Shown here one piece after another: positions 1-10,894 of a stretch of DNA of 64,000 nucleotides. Source of the DNA: Pycnopodia helianthoides (taxonomy: Eukaryota; Echinodermata; Asteroidea; Forcipulatida; Asteriidae); assembly GCA_032158295.1 (NCBI GenBank), contig CM063246.1:4001371-4065370 (forward strand), written 5' to 3'. The notes beneath the pieces are model-generated. The model worked only from the letters and a program-made list of their open reading frames with translations, ran no database searches and was not told the DNA's origin. The position numbers and the translations under genes were made by a program. The stretch's first letter is position 1. Each line of letters starts with the position of its first letter.

Positions 1-260
1 GTGTGTTGTGAAGATAAGGATTGGAGGTCTATGTACATGTAGTGTATGTTGTTACCCCTTCCTCTCCCCCTGTGGGATGTGTTGTGAATTGGGGAAGAGA
101 GTGGGGTTTGAATCATTAGATCACATCCCTTACAGTGTAAGGCTCACAAGGTATGTGTGTTGTGAAGATAAGGATTGGAGGTCCCATGTAGTGTATGTTG
201 TTACCTCCGAGGTATTGACCCAATTTGCTTGACGTCATCACCCTCTGATAAATCTTGGTT
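1..260. repeat. 154-bp direct duplication upstream of the satellite
   Basis: The first 60 bases (starting GTGTGTTGTGAAGATAAGG) recur from position 155, a period of 154 bp, with small differences. It may be the edge of a longer tandem array cut by the window border. No coding signal is evident; the short open frames across it follow the repeat. Confidence 0.7.
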
Positions 261-339
261 GCACCATTTTGGGTGTTCGGGCTTCCCTGTGCGCCTGGTT
301 AAAGACGGGCACCAAATCTTTACCTGCAATTTGACTCCC

Positions 340-1800
340 AAGGTACAGAAGCTGCCATTTTCATGGATGAGTTTCCCGATAAGGAACTATTTATATCTTT
401 ATTGGGGGGTGGGGGGGGAGAGTTTTAGTCAGGGTGAGAGGATAACAGTTTGGGATAGTTTGGATGAGGCACCTTTTTTAAAGGTAAGAGGTGGGTTGCC
501 TCAATGGCTTGCCCATTTGGGATTATTGTATCCTCTTTGGGGGAGAAGAGGTTCTCAATCGGGGTAGGAGATTGGGCTAGTTTGGACGGTTTGGATGAGG
601 CAACACTTTTAAGGTACAAGGTGGGTTGCCTCAATGGCTGCCCAATTGGGGACTATTGATATCTTAATTGGGGGAGAAGAGGTTTTCAATCGGGGTAGGA
701 GGATTACAGATTGGGATAGTTTGGATGGAGGCACCTTTTTTTAAGGTAAAAGGTGGGTTCCCTCAATGGCTTGCCCATTTGGGATTATTGTATCCTCTTT
801 GGGGGAGAAGAGGTTCTCAATCGGGGTAGGAGATTAACAGATTGGGATAGTTTGGATGAGGCACCTTTTTTAAAGGTAAGAGGTGGGTTGCCTCAATGGC
901 TTTCCCATTTGGGATTATTGTATCCTCTTTGGGGGAGAAGAGGTTCTCAATCGGGGTAGGAGATTGACAGATTGAGCTAGTTTGGACGGTTTGGATGAGG
1001 CAACACTTTTAAGGTACAAGGTGGGTTGCCTCAATGGCTGCCCAATTGGGGACTATTGATATCTTAATTGGGGGAGAAGAGGTTTTCAATCGGGGTAGGA
1101 GGATTACAGATTGGGATAGTTTGGATGGAGGCACCTTTTTTTAAGGTAAAAAGTGGGTTCCCTCAATGGCTTGCCCATTTGGGATTATTGTATCCTCTTT
1201 GGGGGAGAAGAGAGATTCTCAATCGGGTAGGAGATTAACAGATTGGGATAGTTTGGATGAGGCACCTTTTTTAAAGGTAAGAGGTGGGTTGCCTCAATGG
1301 CTTTCCCATTTGGGATTATTGTATCCTCTTTGGGGGAGAAGAGGTTCTCAATCGGGGTAGGAGATTGACAGATTGAGCTAGTTTGGACGGTTTGGATGAG
1401 GCAACACTTTTAAGGTACAAGGTGGGTTGCCTCAATGGCTGCCCAATTGGGGACTATTGATATCTTAATTGGGGGAGAAGAGGTTTTCAATCGGGGTAGG
1501 AGGATTACAGATTGGGATAGTTTGGATGAGGCACCTTTTTTAAAGGTAAGAGGTGGGTTGCCTCAATGGCTTTCCCATTTGGGATTATTGTATCCTCTTT
1601 GGGGGAGAAGAGGTTCTCAATCGGGGTTTGAGATTGACAGATTGGGCTAGTTGGGACGGTTCGGATGAGGCAACACTTTAAAGGTAAAGTTGCATACCTC
1701 AATGGCATCCCCATTTGGAACTATTGATATCCTCATTGGGGGAGAAGAGGTTTTCAATCGGGGTAGGAGGATAACAGATTGGGATATTTTAGGTAACATT
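340..1800. repeat. Satellite array with three-monomer higher-order repeat (about 400 bp)
   Basis: About ten monomers of 130-138 bp run head to tail, each containing GTGGGTTGCCTCAATGGC, then a GGGATTATTGTATCCTC-type or GGACTATTGATATC-type segment, then TTCTCAATCGGGGTAGGAG. The anchor GTGGGTT falls at 491, 621, 753, 883, 1021, 1153, 1284, 1422 and 1553. Monomer types repeat every three units (621/1021/1422, 753/1153/1553, 883/1284), so the higher-order period is 400-401 bp. Edge copies (340-410 and 1690-1800) are more diverged. Open frames inside end at the same stop after SQSG in each unit and reflect the repeat, not a gene. Confidence 0.92.
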
Positions 1801-1829
1801 TACCTTTTACAAGCATCACTGTTGTGTTG

Positions 1830-1945
1830 CGTGTGGCCGAGCGGCCTAGTGCACCATGTTCAAGTTCATTCGTTCACAGAGTGTGTGGGTTCGAATCCTG
1901 GTCTGGCTGGTTATGATACTTGTGTTTTAGGGCAACTTTTTAACA
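1830..1945 (+). mobile_element. SINE S1, tRNA-like head (truncated)
   Basis: A tRNA-like RNA polymerase III promoter is visible: A box GTGGCCGAGCGG at 1833-1844 and B box GGTTCGAATCC at 1888-1898. It is followed by the S1 body start (GATACTTGTG). It matches the S1 heads at 3.7, 4.7 and 38.5 kb. There is no acceptor-stem pairing, so it is a SINE promoter rather than a working tRNA gene. Only about 110 bp remain. Confidence 0.75.
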
Positions 1946-3118
1946 AAATTGCTCCAATCCTTCTGATTGAACTTGAAGCCTTTTGTACTTTGTGCTAGGA
2001 TAAGTAGTAAATGTAAAAGAACGCGGAACATCGTGAAAGAGTACGGGTTTACGTCAGTGTTTCTGGTGCATTCCTCGAGGTTTCAAGTTACAGTGATTAA
2101 GTTTTCTTTTGAGGCATGCTTGGTTTCAGGACCAGAAATCAATAATAATCATAACAATAAATGTAGATGGTCAGATGCCTCCAGGGTTTCCCCAGTGGAG
2201 ACAATTATTATCCTCATTGGGAGAACAGTGTTCCGTTCAGGGTAAAGCTATCACCCAATCGAGGTATTTTTTTGAAATATAATTGGGTCTCAAGGCAGTA
2301 TGAAAAACCTTTTTTTTCTTTTTTTCTTCTTTTTTTTCATCAGCATTTACAACAAAATATTTAACAGTTTATTGATTTCTTGAAAATGCAAGTACCCATG
2401 TTAGGGTAGTCTTACAGGGTACTACTTTTTATGGTATTTTCCTTGATACTTCCAAAAATCCATTGTTGTGCTTTCCCCTTTAAAATGTAGTAATTTTGAT
2501 GATGTATTTGTGCCTGATTTTGGGGTTTTTTTTTGTAATCACCAAAAGTTACAGGTTCACCACCTGTTGGTTCATTATAATCTACTGGCCAGAGTTACTG
2601 ACTCCAAGCTGATTCCTAGGGGACCGAATTCCCAACCACTAAATCATTTTATTTTAATATCCCATGGAGAGAATGAAATAAATGCCCTCCTAGAGTCAAT
2701 GACCTGAAGGGATGGAGTTGGGGGGGTTGAATTGTTTGCCCACAACTTGTTTGCAATGTTACCAGACAACCAGACCAGTAAGCTTGCCATTTCACAAGTT
2801 CCTCAGGATGTTCATTGGTTCATATCTTAGGATAGTTTCCTTTTTTAATGTCATTTAGAGTGTTTGCCATTAACCTCTCTTTTTTTTCAGTGGCTAGCCA
2901 GCAGGACCAGTTATGTATCTGCCAGATTTTTTAACCTGGTCAATGTTTCAAGGTTGTCAAATGTTGTCACTAGTAATAGTATGGGGCTTGAGATTTAAAA
3001 CCATAACAAATCTGTCTTGAAAGGCAGTGGTTTAAATTGTAGATTTTCAAACTGGGCCCTCAGACCAATTTTGGATGTGGAATGTTTTTTTTTACTGATC
3101 CTCTGGTGTTTAACACGC
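1946..3118. other. No gene seen; one stray satellite monomer
   Basis: Mostly unique-looking AT-rich sequence with T tracts (2309-2337, 2527-2535). Positions 2165-2250 hold a diverged satellite-like monomer (CCTCATTGGGAGAACAG). Open frames are short and lack recognisable domains. Confidence 0.5.
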
Positions 3119-3815
3119 ATATGATGATGATGATGATGATGATTCACAGCATTTGTATGGCGCCATATATCTGTTTCAGAAACATTCAAAGGCGCGAGAT
3201 AGCACCATGTAATGGTTTACAAGGTGCTGTGGCGCAATATGCAGCCAGTTACCAGGAACACCAGGACGAACCCCCTTGTCTTTTCGATCAGTGCACTGGG
3301 TTATTTTATGTGCATTACACAACACACGGGACCAACGGCTCTACGTCCCATCCGAAGGACGCAGCAATAATGGTTAAGTGTCTTGCTTAAAGGCCCTGTA
3401 CACTATTGGTAAGATCGAAAAACACAATGTTCACAGATTCACACATAACTTACATGATTTAAAGTAAGTAATGGTAGAAAGGGTTCCTTAAAATATTTCT
3501 GCCTAAAATGCTATCGTTTCTGAGAAATGAATAAAACAATAGTAATTATCGCACGCGATAATTTGAAAAAACAGAAATCACATAAGATCTCTTTTCACTA
3601 TTTTCTCGTGACCTCGATGACCAATTGAGCTCAAACTTTCACAGGTTTGTTTGTTCATGCAATGTGGACGCTGATTTTGAGCTGTTACCAAAAGTGTACA
3701 TTACCTTTAAGGTCACAAGTGTCACGTCCGGGACTCGAACCCACACTCTGCTGAACAGAAACACATCAGAGCTTGAGTCCAGTGCTCTTATCCGCTCGGC
3801 CATGACACGCCACGC
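3119..3815 (-). mobile_element. SINE S1, complete, interrupted by a TTAA MITE
   Basis: Read on the minus strand: tRNA-like head at 3815-3728 (A box in GTCATGGCCGAGCGG, B box GGTTCGAGTCC at 3741-3731), body at 3386-3190, and a tail with GGCGCCATACAAATG ending in an (ATC)n run at 3119-3143. The SINE is split by a MITE at 3387-3710. The tail resembles the LINE 3' end at 26.0 kb, the usual relationship of a SINE to the LINE that copies it. Confidence 0.8.
3387..3710. mobile_element. MITE family B, inserted in SINE S1 at TTAA
   Basis: TTAA lies at both ends (3387-3390 and 3707-3710). The terminal inverted repeats are roughly AGGCCCTGTACACTATTGGT and its complement ACCAAAAGTGTACATTACCT. Flanking sequence joins into an uninterrupted S1 body, so the insertion site and TTAA duplication can be read directly. 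It has no coding capacity and is presumably a non-autonomous DNA transposon; a piggyBac-type source is an inference from the TTAA target only. Confidence 0.82.
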
Positions 3816-3819
3816 AGTG

Positions 3820-4394
3820 GACCACACTGCATTTGAATGGTCTGTGCTTGCAAATTTGATTATTCTAGAATAGTCCAGATTTCACTTTGTGATTCTATTC
3901 TGCAACAATGCACTTATAGGCATCCAATATTTGTATACTATAACGCACTCATTAATAAAATCGTAGGCTACTAGTTAAATACTTTTGTTTGAAATGCTGT
4001 CAAAGTCAAGGAAATAGCATCCAAAGACCCCACAAATCACCGCTTCTTACTTTAGGTTTCCCTGGTCCTTTTGGGCAAATAAACATGGAGTTATTCGTTA
4101 TTCTATTTCACAAGAAATTAAAAGCTCCTCAAAACAGTCATTCAGTTTCACTTATAAGCAATTGTTTGTTTTTTTGCGCTCTGATTTAAAAAAGATAACC
4201 ATTCAAATTTACAAATCCTCGAACAGCATTCAAATTTGCAGCAGCTTTTTTTCACAGAAATTTTAGTAGCGCTACTCTGCTAAATTGAATGCCGTTTTCA
4301 CTTGGCTAAAAAGAACGCCTTTTAAGTTTAATTTAATATAATGCTATATAGCTTGGCATGCGTCAAAGTGAAATTTAATGACTTTTCCGCCTAA
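3820..4394. other. No gene seen
   Basis: AT-rich sequence without clear repeats shared elsewhere in the window and without convincing coding structure. Confidence 0.4.
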
Positions 4395-4743
4395 CTCACA
4401 AGGGCCAGATGGCCACTTCAAGGTGAAGGCTACACTTAACTGATTTGGGCTGTCCACCCAAATCAACTGTCACCAAGGGCACATTGCCACCTACTCCTGG
4501 GGCTGAAACAGGGTTACCCCCTTCACAGTCCGTAAGGATGTAGGCTATGGGTATCATCCACTAGGAGCCTGGCTGATAGAGCAGAATGCACTACCTTCCC
4601 AACTTTTTTACAATCAATTATGGTTAAGTGCCTTGCTCAAGGGGCACAAGTGTCATGACCTGGATTCGAACCCCAACTCGGCTGCTGACAATTCACCACA
4701 GCTTGGGTCCGGTGAACTAGACTGCTCGGCCACGACACGCCAC
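4395..4743 (-). mobile_element. SINE S1, long-body subtype
   Basis: Minus-strand copy: A-box region at 4743-4722, B box GGTTCGAATCC at 4672-4662, then a body that matches the plus-strand copy at 25.0-25.3 kb (CCCTGTTTCAGCCCCAGGAG, CCTACATCCTTACGGACTG). The body differs from the subtype at 3.2 and 23.8 kb, so S1 heads are joined to at least two bodies here. Confidence 0.8.
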
Positions 4744-5591
4744 AACTGTAAAGGCAAAATTGCTTTAATGCAAATACTTGAAAGTGAGATAGGCTGCTTT
4801 CCGGGAAAACCTACAGGATGATTGTGCACAATGGCCATGGCAAAATATAACCGTTTTTTTGTTATTGTTTTCACTCAAATGTGACCACCATATTTGAATG
4901 ATGTGTTTATTGAACACCAGAGGTTGATAATGGGGGAACTTTTGGGACGCTAGGTAGCAGCAGACTTACCAGGTAAATCCATCGTTCTCGTCAATGTGCG
5001 CATGCTTAGAACTAGCGTTCAAAAGTCTCCCGTTAGTGTTAGTGACTCGGTACTGCATACACGGCGCAATTAGTTTGCCAATAGAGGGCTTCCGCAAGAA
5101 TAGAAGCCACAAATTTGGGAGTTGTGATAGTCGAGTGATAAGGAACAATAACGTCTTGCACCAAGAATACAAGAAAATAATGAGTTTGCTGTTGCAAATG
5201 CTTACAAACCAAAATGGCATCAATGCAAAAAAATTGTTAGTGGCCACACACCTCTTGCCTGAGGCCGTTTACCATTTTTTTGTTTTCCCCAAATAATGCT
5301 GTATTTTTTCCCCTTTAAAAGAATTCCACCGACATAGAATGAGATCAGTCGGTTGCCAGGATCCGATACCAGATTCCTTGGAGACCAATTTGGTTAATTT
5401 TGTTTCGGCGCTTACGCAAGACGATCGTAAAATGTACACAGCACAAGACCTATGGGGAAACCTCCTCCCCTGGTTGTGCTCCTCTTCTTTTGAAAAACTA
5501 TGAAAGTGATGACTCAGTTGCCTCCAAGCCTTTCCTTTTGAACTAGAATATTATCAAAAAATAATAATTACCAGGATATGCTTTTGTTTTC
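4744..5591. other. No gene seen
   Basis: Unique-looking sequence. A 100-codon open frame on + (4994-5296) overlaps a 93-codon frame on - and shows no domain, so neither is called. Confidence 0.4.
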
Positions 5592-5982
5592 TTAAAGGAA
5601 CATTACAGAATTGGTAAGAAAAAACTCGTAAAATATACTTTTGATCGCAGATTTACATCAAACTTACACTGTCTAATGATGATTATAGTAGAGAACATCC
5701 CTTGAAATATTTCTGTCTGAAACGCCATATTTGATGAGAAATGAATAAACTAATTTTCCGATTGGAGTTTATCGCTCAGTGAGCGTTTTATTCATTTGTT
5801 GAATCTATATGATTTCATGCAAATTTGTAATCGGTTTTTCACTATTTTCTTGTGACCCAGATGGCCGATCGATCTCAAACTTCTACAGGTTGTCAGTTTA
5901 TGTATATGGTGGATTACATAAAGTGCTTACACTGCCAGCAACTGTTTTGTTAGCAAAAACCAATTCTGTAATGTTCCTTTAA
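5592..5982 (+). mobile_element. MITE family A, full length with TTAA ends
   Basis: TTAA at 5592-5595 and 5979-5982. Terminal inverted repeat AGGAACATTACAGAATTGGT on the left, with its complement on the right. The interior contains the palindrome CGCTCAGTGAGCG. Other copies are at 41.8, 44.4 and 58.7 kb. No transposase is encoded. Confidence 0.9.
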
Positions 5983-5999
5983 AGCAGATAGTGAATTTA

Positions 6000-6375
6000 A
6001 GAGGTTGAAATTCTGCTTATGTCTTTCAACAAAAGGATGGGACAGGGAACAAGTGTACTCCTCAAGAAAAAAAAATTTACCTTTTTTTATTCTTTTTTTT
6101 AAAACAGACGTCAATGCTCCCTTTATAATTTTGTGCAATCTGAGTTGAGTAGATGGCGTACAATCCGATATTCGCAAAGATTTATCTTAAGCAATGATTC
6201 AATTTATGCATTGACAAAGGAATTGTTTGTATTTAATATGGGAAACATGAGCGGTGTAATAAAATATCACCTGTAAGTCCGTTGTGTCTTTTTCCACCGG
6301 ACAGAGAATCAGATCACGAAGAATACAAATAATTGTCCCCCGTCAAAAACATTTGCCAAAAAAATTTCAACAGTC

Positions 6376-6406
<31 letters not shown>

Positions 6407-6958
6407 CTCTTTCTTCAAAGGCCTGCTTCCTGAGCGAAGAAAAGCGAGACAGGACGCTCGAAAAGATTTTCATAAAAATGTATGGAAGTATGATCTGTTA
6501 CATGATAGGGGCAGGGTTAATACATGTATGTCATTAGGTCAAGGGATAGTGTTATTGGATGCTTGGTGCAGGATTGTATTTCATACAGGCTGCATAAACT
6601 CAATCGAATAATTCAGCTGAAAATGGGTTGAGTATTCCAGGTTTGGGGTGTTTTGTCATCCCCTTTAGTTACAGATGTGAAGACCTTGCAAATTTTTTTG
6701 TATTTTTTTTTATTTGGTTTGTTGTAGCGATGATATTTTTAGAATAATTTCTCCGGGATTGATTGTGTGATATTCTTTTGTCTGTCATTTTTTTACTTTC
6801 TGACTACTGGAGAGTTGTCGGATTTGGGTTTAGTGACTAGCGTACATTGTGTAGTCAATCTTTATTCCCTTCTGATTTTAATTAATACTATTCATTTAAG
6901 AACATTGCAGATACTTTTTCAATGTCTCATAGTATTTGTGAAATCATGATAATGTTAT
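6000..6958. other. No gene seen; long poly-T at 6378-6406
   Basis: AT-rich sequence with a 29-base T run. The open frame through this run begins with a phenylalanine tract and is not credible as a gene. Confidence 0.45.
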
Positions 6959-6959
6959 G

Positions 6960-7152
6960 ATAACAAAATATTGCACCGGGGATAAAAATATTATTTGTAT
7001 TTTTACCCTAGATGGTATTGCAAAATTTAACATCTTTTAAAATCGCTGCGGTACCCGCTGCTAGTAGGATTCTAACTGCCCTTCAATAGCTACAGGGAAA
7101 GCTCGGTGGTCCACATCTGCTTTTAGAATGGCAGACGTGGGTTCAAATCCTG
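6960..7152 (+). mobile_element. SINE S4-like element
   Basis: A tRNA-like segment with A-box-like GCTCGGTGGTCCACATC near 7100 and B box GGTTCAAATCC at 7140-7150. It is preceded by sequence (GCACCGGGGATAAAAATATT) matching parts of the S4 copies near 39.6 and 60.1 kb in inverted relation. It is diverged and its ends are uncertain. Confidence 0.6.
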
Positions 7153-7199
7153 CCAGAGTAATATGCCAGTGAATTATTATTTTAATTTGTTTTTAGTCA

Positions 7200-7345
7200 A
7201 AAATGTTGAGGCATATTTGTGTGGATCATTATATTCTACTTTTAAAACATCTTTCCGACCATATTCATTTCATAACAAATGCTTTCAAATCTTTTTAGAG
7301 CCCAAAGCGCCCAATCCAAGGAATGATCCCTGTAAGCGCTTGCTC
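7200..7345 (+). mobile_element. MITE family C, right-half fragment
   Basis: Matches the right half of the full-length copy at 21483-21838 (shared TTCATAACAAATGCTTT, then AAAGCGCCCAATCCAAGG). The outer TTAA end is lost. Confidence 0.75.
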
Positions 7346-7360
7346 AGGGACACAAACATC

Positions 7361-7829
7361 CAGGGCCCAATTTCATAAAGCTGTTTAGCAGAAAATAGTG
7401 CCTAACATATTTCTTTGCTTAGCAAAAAAAAATGAGTAGGATAATAATAATAATAAATAATAATAATGAAAACTTATATAGTGCACAAATCCATAAAAGT
7501 GCTCATGGCGCTAAACACAAACAATAACATACAATTGTACAATGACCAAAATTGAAACGTAAGCCTAAGCCAAGAAGAAATCCAGAACATGTGGTAGAGA
7601 AATACAATACAATGCAATATCTAAGAAAACATTGAAGGGTAAAAAAACAAAAACAATCCATTTACTCAAATACTTGATTGAAAAGATGTGTCTTAAGTTT
7701 TTTTTTAAATTGCCAGTCGCAACAATGTAAACTTTATGGAATGTTGGCTGGTAGCCAGTTTCTGGTAAGCAATATTTTTGCTGTGCTTAGCATTTTTTTG
7801 AGCTTACAGGCTTTATGAAATTGGGCCCT
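7361..7829. mobile_element. MITE family E, interrupted by a LINE tail
   Basis: Ends are CAGGGCCCAATTTCATAAAG on the left and its near-complement CTTTATGAAATTGGGCCCTG on the right. Comparison with the intact copy at 36.4 kb shows a foreign segment at about 7441-7708. A 3-bp ATC flanks both ends. The interior is rich in GCTTAGCA/TGCTAAGC motifs typical of this family in the window. Confidence 0.85.
7441..7708 (-). mobile_element. LINE 3' end nested in MITE E
   Basis: On the minus strand the last codons of a reverse-transcriptase ORF are readable (FKKKLKTHLFNQVFE, then TAA at 7664-7662), followed by a 3' UTR with AGCGCCATGAGCAC and a terminal (ATT)n repeat at 7441-7468. The LKTHLF ending is shared with the copies at 26.1 and 42.7 kb. 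It is 5' truncated, as expected for target-primed reverse transcription. Confidence 0.78.
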
Positions 7830-7831
7830 GA

Positions 7832-7916
7832 TCATCCAAACCAGGATTCTAACCCGCGTCCATTGTAAAAAGACAGACCTTGAATTCCCGCCCACTAGAC
7901 CGCTCTGCCAGGAAAC
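7832..7916 (-). mobile_element. tRNA-like SINE relic
   Basis: The minus strand shows AGAGCGGTCTAGTGGGCGGG as an A-box-like start and GGTTAGAATCC as a B-box-like segment. MITE E lies immediately on its 3' side and may have been inserted into it. Confidence 0.5.
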
Positions 7917-8470
7917 TCTTTTTTAAACAACTTTGTTAATTAGGTTGTTACTAAATACTCGGTCATCTTTTAAACATGACCACCTGATCAGCGCCTCTCC
8001 AACCGCCAGAAGCGGCTCCGAATGGCCAATCAACATACTGTTACGCTCAGTTTCCAAATTATGCAAAATTGGAGGAAATATGAAGTGGGTGTCTCGCTTG
8101 TTCGCACAGTATCACATTTTTTTAACACACCAAGCTAAGAGGGTGGTCATCAAGGTATAGGAAACTGAAAGTGTCATCAGGAGGCCATAGATGTTGATAA
8201 TGACCCAGCTTTGATTGGTTAAAGTGACCGTCTGCATTTGCATGTGTCGGAGCTAAATTACCATATAGGAAGATGTCAAACCCTAGATGTTTGTGAAGTC
8301 TTTCCGAGCTCCCATATTATGATAAAAAGGCATCTTTTCTTACGTGTTGTATGCGGTTTCCTATTGGCTTAGATCGTGCAAACACCAGATGCAGCAAATC
8401 GGAAAGACACCTGTTTCTTGTATGAGAACTCAGAATGATTATTATCTATATGTTGTGGTTTCTACGATAA

Positions 8471-8812
8471 CTAAAGGTATTATACAGGATTGGTAAGGAT
8501 AAAAAACATCATTGTAAAAAGAATTTCTGAAAGCTTACTAGGGCCCTTTTGGAATTCACGGCTTCGGCTCCAAATTCGGCTCAGGTTAGTTAGGCTCCCT
8601 CAATTATTTTAACTTACGCATGCTTTGCAGTCAGGGTTTCAGACAAGATAACTGGGCCTAAAGCCCAATCCGGAGCCGAAGCCGTGGATTCGAAAAGGGC
8701 CTAGGACTGATTTTTCTCGAAATACTTCCCTCTGAAAAGAAGTCATATTTGAGAAAGCTCTATCTGAAAACAAACCAAAAAACACGACAGCTGACTTCGG
8801 TTGTTAGCCATA
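8471..8812 (+). mobile_element. MITE family D, 3' truncated, carrying nested MITE K
   Basis: The left end AGGTATTATACAGGATTGGT follows CTAA (a decayed TTAA). Internal sequence (CTTCCCTCTGAAA, ACAGCTGACTT) aligns with family D copies at 20.8-21.1 and 60.5-60.9 kb. The right end is missing after about 8812. MITE K is inserted at 8539-8703. Confidence 0.7.
8539..8703. mobile_element. MITE K, GGGCCC-ended with 33-bp inverted repeats
   Basis: The left arm (8539-8571) begins TAGGGCCCTTTTGGAATTCA and ends CGGCTTCGGCTCC; the right arm (8672-8703) is its complement with about three differences. The 100-bp centre is non-coding. Confidence 0.85.
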
Positions 8813-8814
8813 GA

Positions 8815-9325
8815 CAGAATCGGTTTGGACTGGTCATATGCACCATCAGAAATGACAATGTACGTACATACCACTTTGCAGGCATGATACACTTCCTACC
8901 TTAAGTCTGATTACAATTTGTTCACCCTCTGAAAGATCTGACCAGTCAGAATTCTGTCCAACCAGTCCGGCTGGCTAGTTTATTGCTTCCCCATCGCTAC
9001 ATCAGGGCTAGAATTGGGGGTGGGAAAATCCACAAGACTGCAGGGCTTGTAGCTCAAAATATTTACTGGACCGGAATTTTGAGTACAAGACCAGAATTTA
9101 AGTGAGAAGAAAAATGCCAACAAAGGTTAATAATTGAACTGTTTGAATTTGAAAAAGCACTAAGAGAAGATTTATCTCATTTGTATATTATGGGCAAGTA
9201 TTCTTCAATACTCAACAGAATTGTATTTATCAGACTTAAAGTCAACATTTGAACAAAAACACAAGACTGCCGGACTTGTCCAGACATGAGTTTACTGGCC
9301 CGATGCTCAAATCACTGGCCTCGGG
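8815..9325. other. No gene seen; internally repetitive sequence
   Basis: Phrases such as ACTGGACC, CAAGACTGC.GGACTTGT and CTGGCTAG recur loosely through 8930-9490, suggesting decayed repeat material. No convincing ORF. Confidence 0.4.
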
Positions 9326-9328
9326 CCA

Positions 9329-9708
9329 GCGGTCTAGTAACCTGTTCATGTAAACCACTGAGTGTTCTTATTACTTCAATTAACAAGTCCCATGCAAATT
9401 GCAATGTTGAAAGTAAACCTTGAAAGATGGACCAGTGAGAAAGCTGGGGACCAGTGAAATGACAAGCTAACTGGTCCCGCTGGCTAGAAATTGAAAAGGG
9501 TTAAGAGCAAACCCTGCAGTACCTCCCGGCGGCACCCTCCCCTACATGTTGAAATATGTTTCTTCGCAAAATATTCTCATGATCACCAAATTTGTCACCT
9601 GACAATGTTCCAACAATTACTCAATATGTTTTTTCTTAACTAATTAACCACAAGGGAAACTGACTGGGTAAGAACACTCAGTGGTTTACATGTACGGGGC
9701 TAGACCGC
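9329..9708. repeat. Inverted repeat J, 24-bp perfect arms
   Basis: CATGTAAACCACTGAGTGTT is part of a 24-base arm at 9357-9380 whose exact complement is at 9669-9692. A second matched pair GCGGTCTAG/CTAGACCGC sits outside at 9329-9337 and 9700-9708. The right arm abuts and slightly overlaps the left terminus of element F. Confidence 0.8.
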
Positions 9709-10022
9709 TTATATAAAAAAAATTAAAATAAAATGACGATATCGACAAAATAAGGAGACCGCCAATATTAGGGCTTGATAGCTCAGGTGGTAGAGTGCCG
9801 GCACATTGACCCGGAGACCGCAGGTTCTGATCCCATTAGCCTTTTTGAGGTATGGTGGACACTGTATGAGTGCACTGTTCGGTGTGGGGGTAATACAGAC
9901 AGATATACCCAAGCCAGATAGTATGGTGTTCGCCATATCTCAAAATGGCTTATTCGTGTAAATATTTCTTTGTTCACCCAGAAATTGAATTAAAATTTAC
10001 CCAGTCAGTTTCCCTTGTGGTT
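9646..10022. mobile_element. Inverted-repeat element F enclosing a tRNA-like SINE (S2)
   Basis: 26-base terminal arms at 9646-9671 and 9997-10022 (core ACCACAAGGGAAACTGACTG). Inside, on the + strand, is a tRNA-like stretch with A box TAGCTCAGGTGG at 9779-9790 and B box GGTTCTGATCC at 9823-9833. Related units occur at 12.3, 28.9-29.3, 54.3, 59.1-59.3 and 62.1 kb. Confidence 0.85.
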
Positions 10023-10640
10023 TATTAGTTAAGAAAAAAAACTATTGTGTCGACAGTTTATCTAAACGGATTAGAAAACAACAGGTTTGATGCGTCATTC
10101 TTGTACAGGCATGGCAGACTTCGCTATTGGAAAGGGCACCACCCTTGTGAGGGAAATTTTTAATTGGTGCTGGAAACATTTCAAGGGGCACCAAGGCGAT
10201 GACTGGGGGCAAGGAGGCAATTGCCTTCTTTGCCACTTTGAAGTATCAGGCCTGGAACAGCTGAAATGCTCTTATTTATATGCGCATAATTTGTTCCCTT
10301 GGGGTTTTTTGTCTCCAAGTGCCAACATCATTTGGTTTGAATATGTGCTTCATCATCGAATTCGTTTACAAAGACAGATTTGAAGCCTCGTGTTGTGCTG
10401 TAAAATGGAAACTAATTTGCTGATAATGGCTGTGGAAAAGAAATCTCATCGATGGAGAAGGTGTCTGGTTTGTAGAAGAACTTGTGAAGGGATCAATCTT
10501 GAATCTTTGAACAACTTTGGGAGACATGTTTGGGATTTATTTTTATTTTGAGGGGGTGGGCGACACTTTTTGTTTCGCTGACATTTTAACAAGGTCCTTA
10601 GGAGACTGTTCAACAGGAAATCAGTCACCGGTTTTTAAAC
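10023..10640. other. No confirmed gene; open frame of unknown nature
   Basis: A 98-codon frame (10087-10383, +) starts MMRHSCTGMADFAIGKG. I recognise no domain, and the sequence CTTCTTTGCCACTTTGAAGT reads like dispersed-repeat DNA. It is not called as a gene. Confidence 0.3.
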
Positions 10641-10894
10641 GCCTCTTTCTTCCCAACCCTACATTTTTGTCGCTTTCATGGTCCACTCTGCCGTATGACG
10701 AGCACCCGTCCAAACTTGGTACCAAACAAGGCGTGAGAAACCACACGCATAGATTGTCACAGCATGAAGTCAGGCTAGCACTGCACATTACTTTCCGGTT
10801 GGGTTTAACTTTTTTATGCATTTTTATAACCCCCCCTCTTCCCTTTTTTTTTTTTTACTTTTCCATTCCCTCCCTCCCTCCACTCGCCCGGGCA

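Noticed and set aside
425..1714. Open frames of 64-130 codons across the satellite (PQWLSHLGLLYPLWGRRGSQSG type)
   Set aside because: They repeat with the satellite, stop at the same place in each unit, and vary with monomer type.
1830..1910. Functional tRNA gene (also at 3.8, 4.7, 9.8, 29.2, 38.5, 59.2 and 62.1 kb)
   Set aside because: A and B boxes are good, but the acceptor stem does not pair and copies continue into shared SINE bodies.
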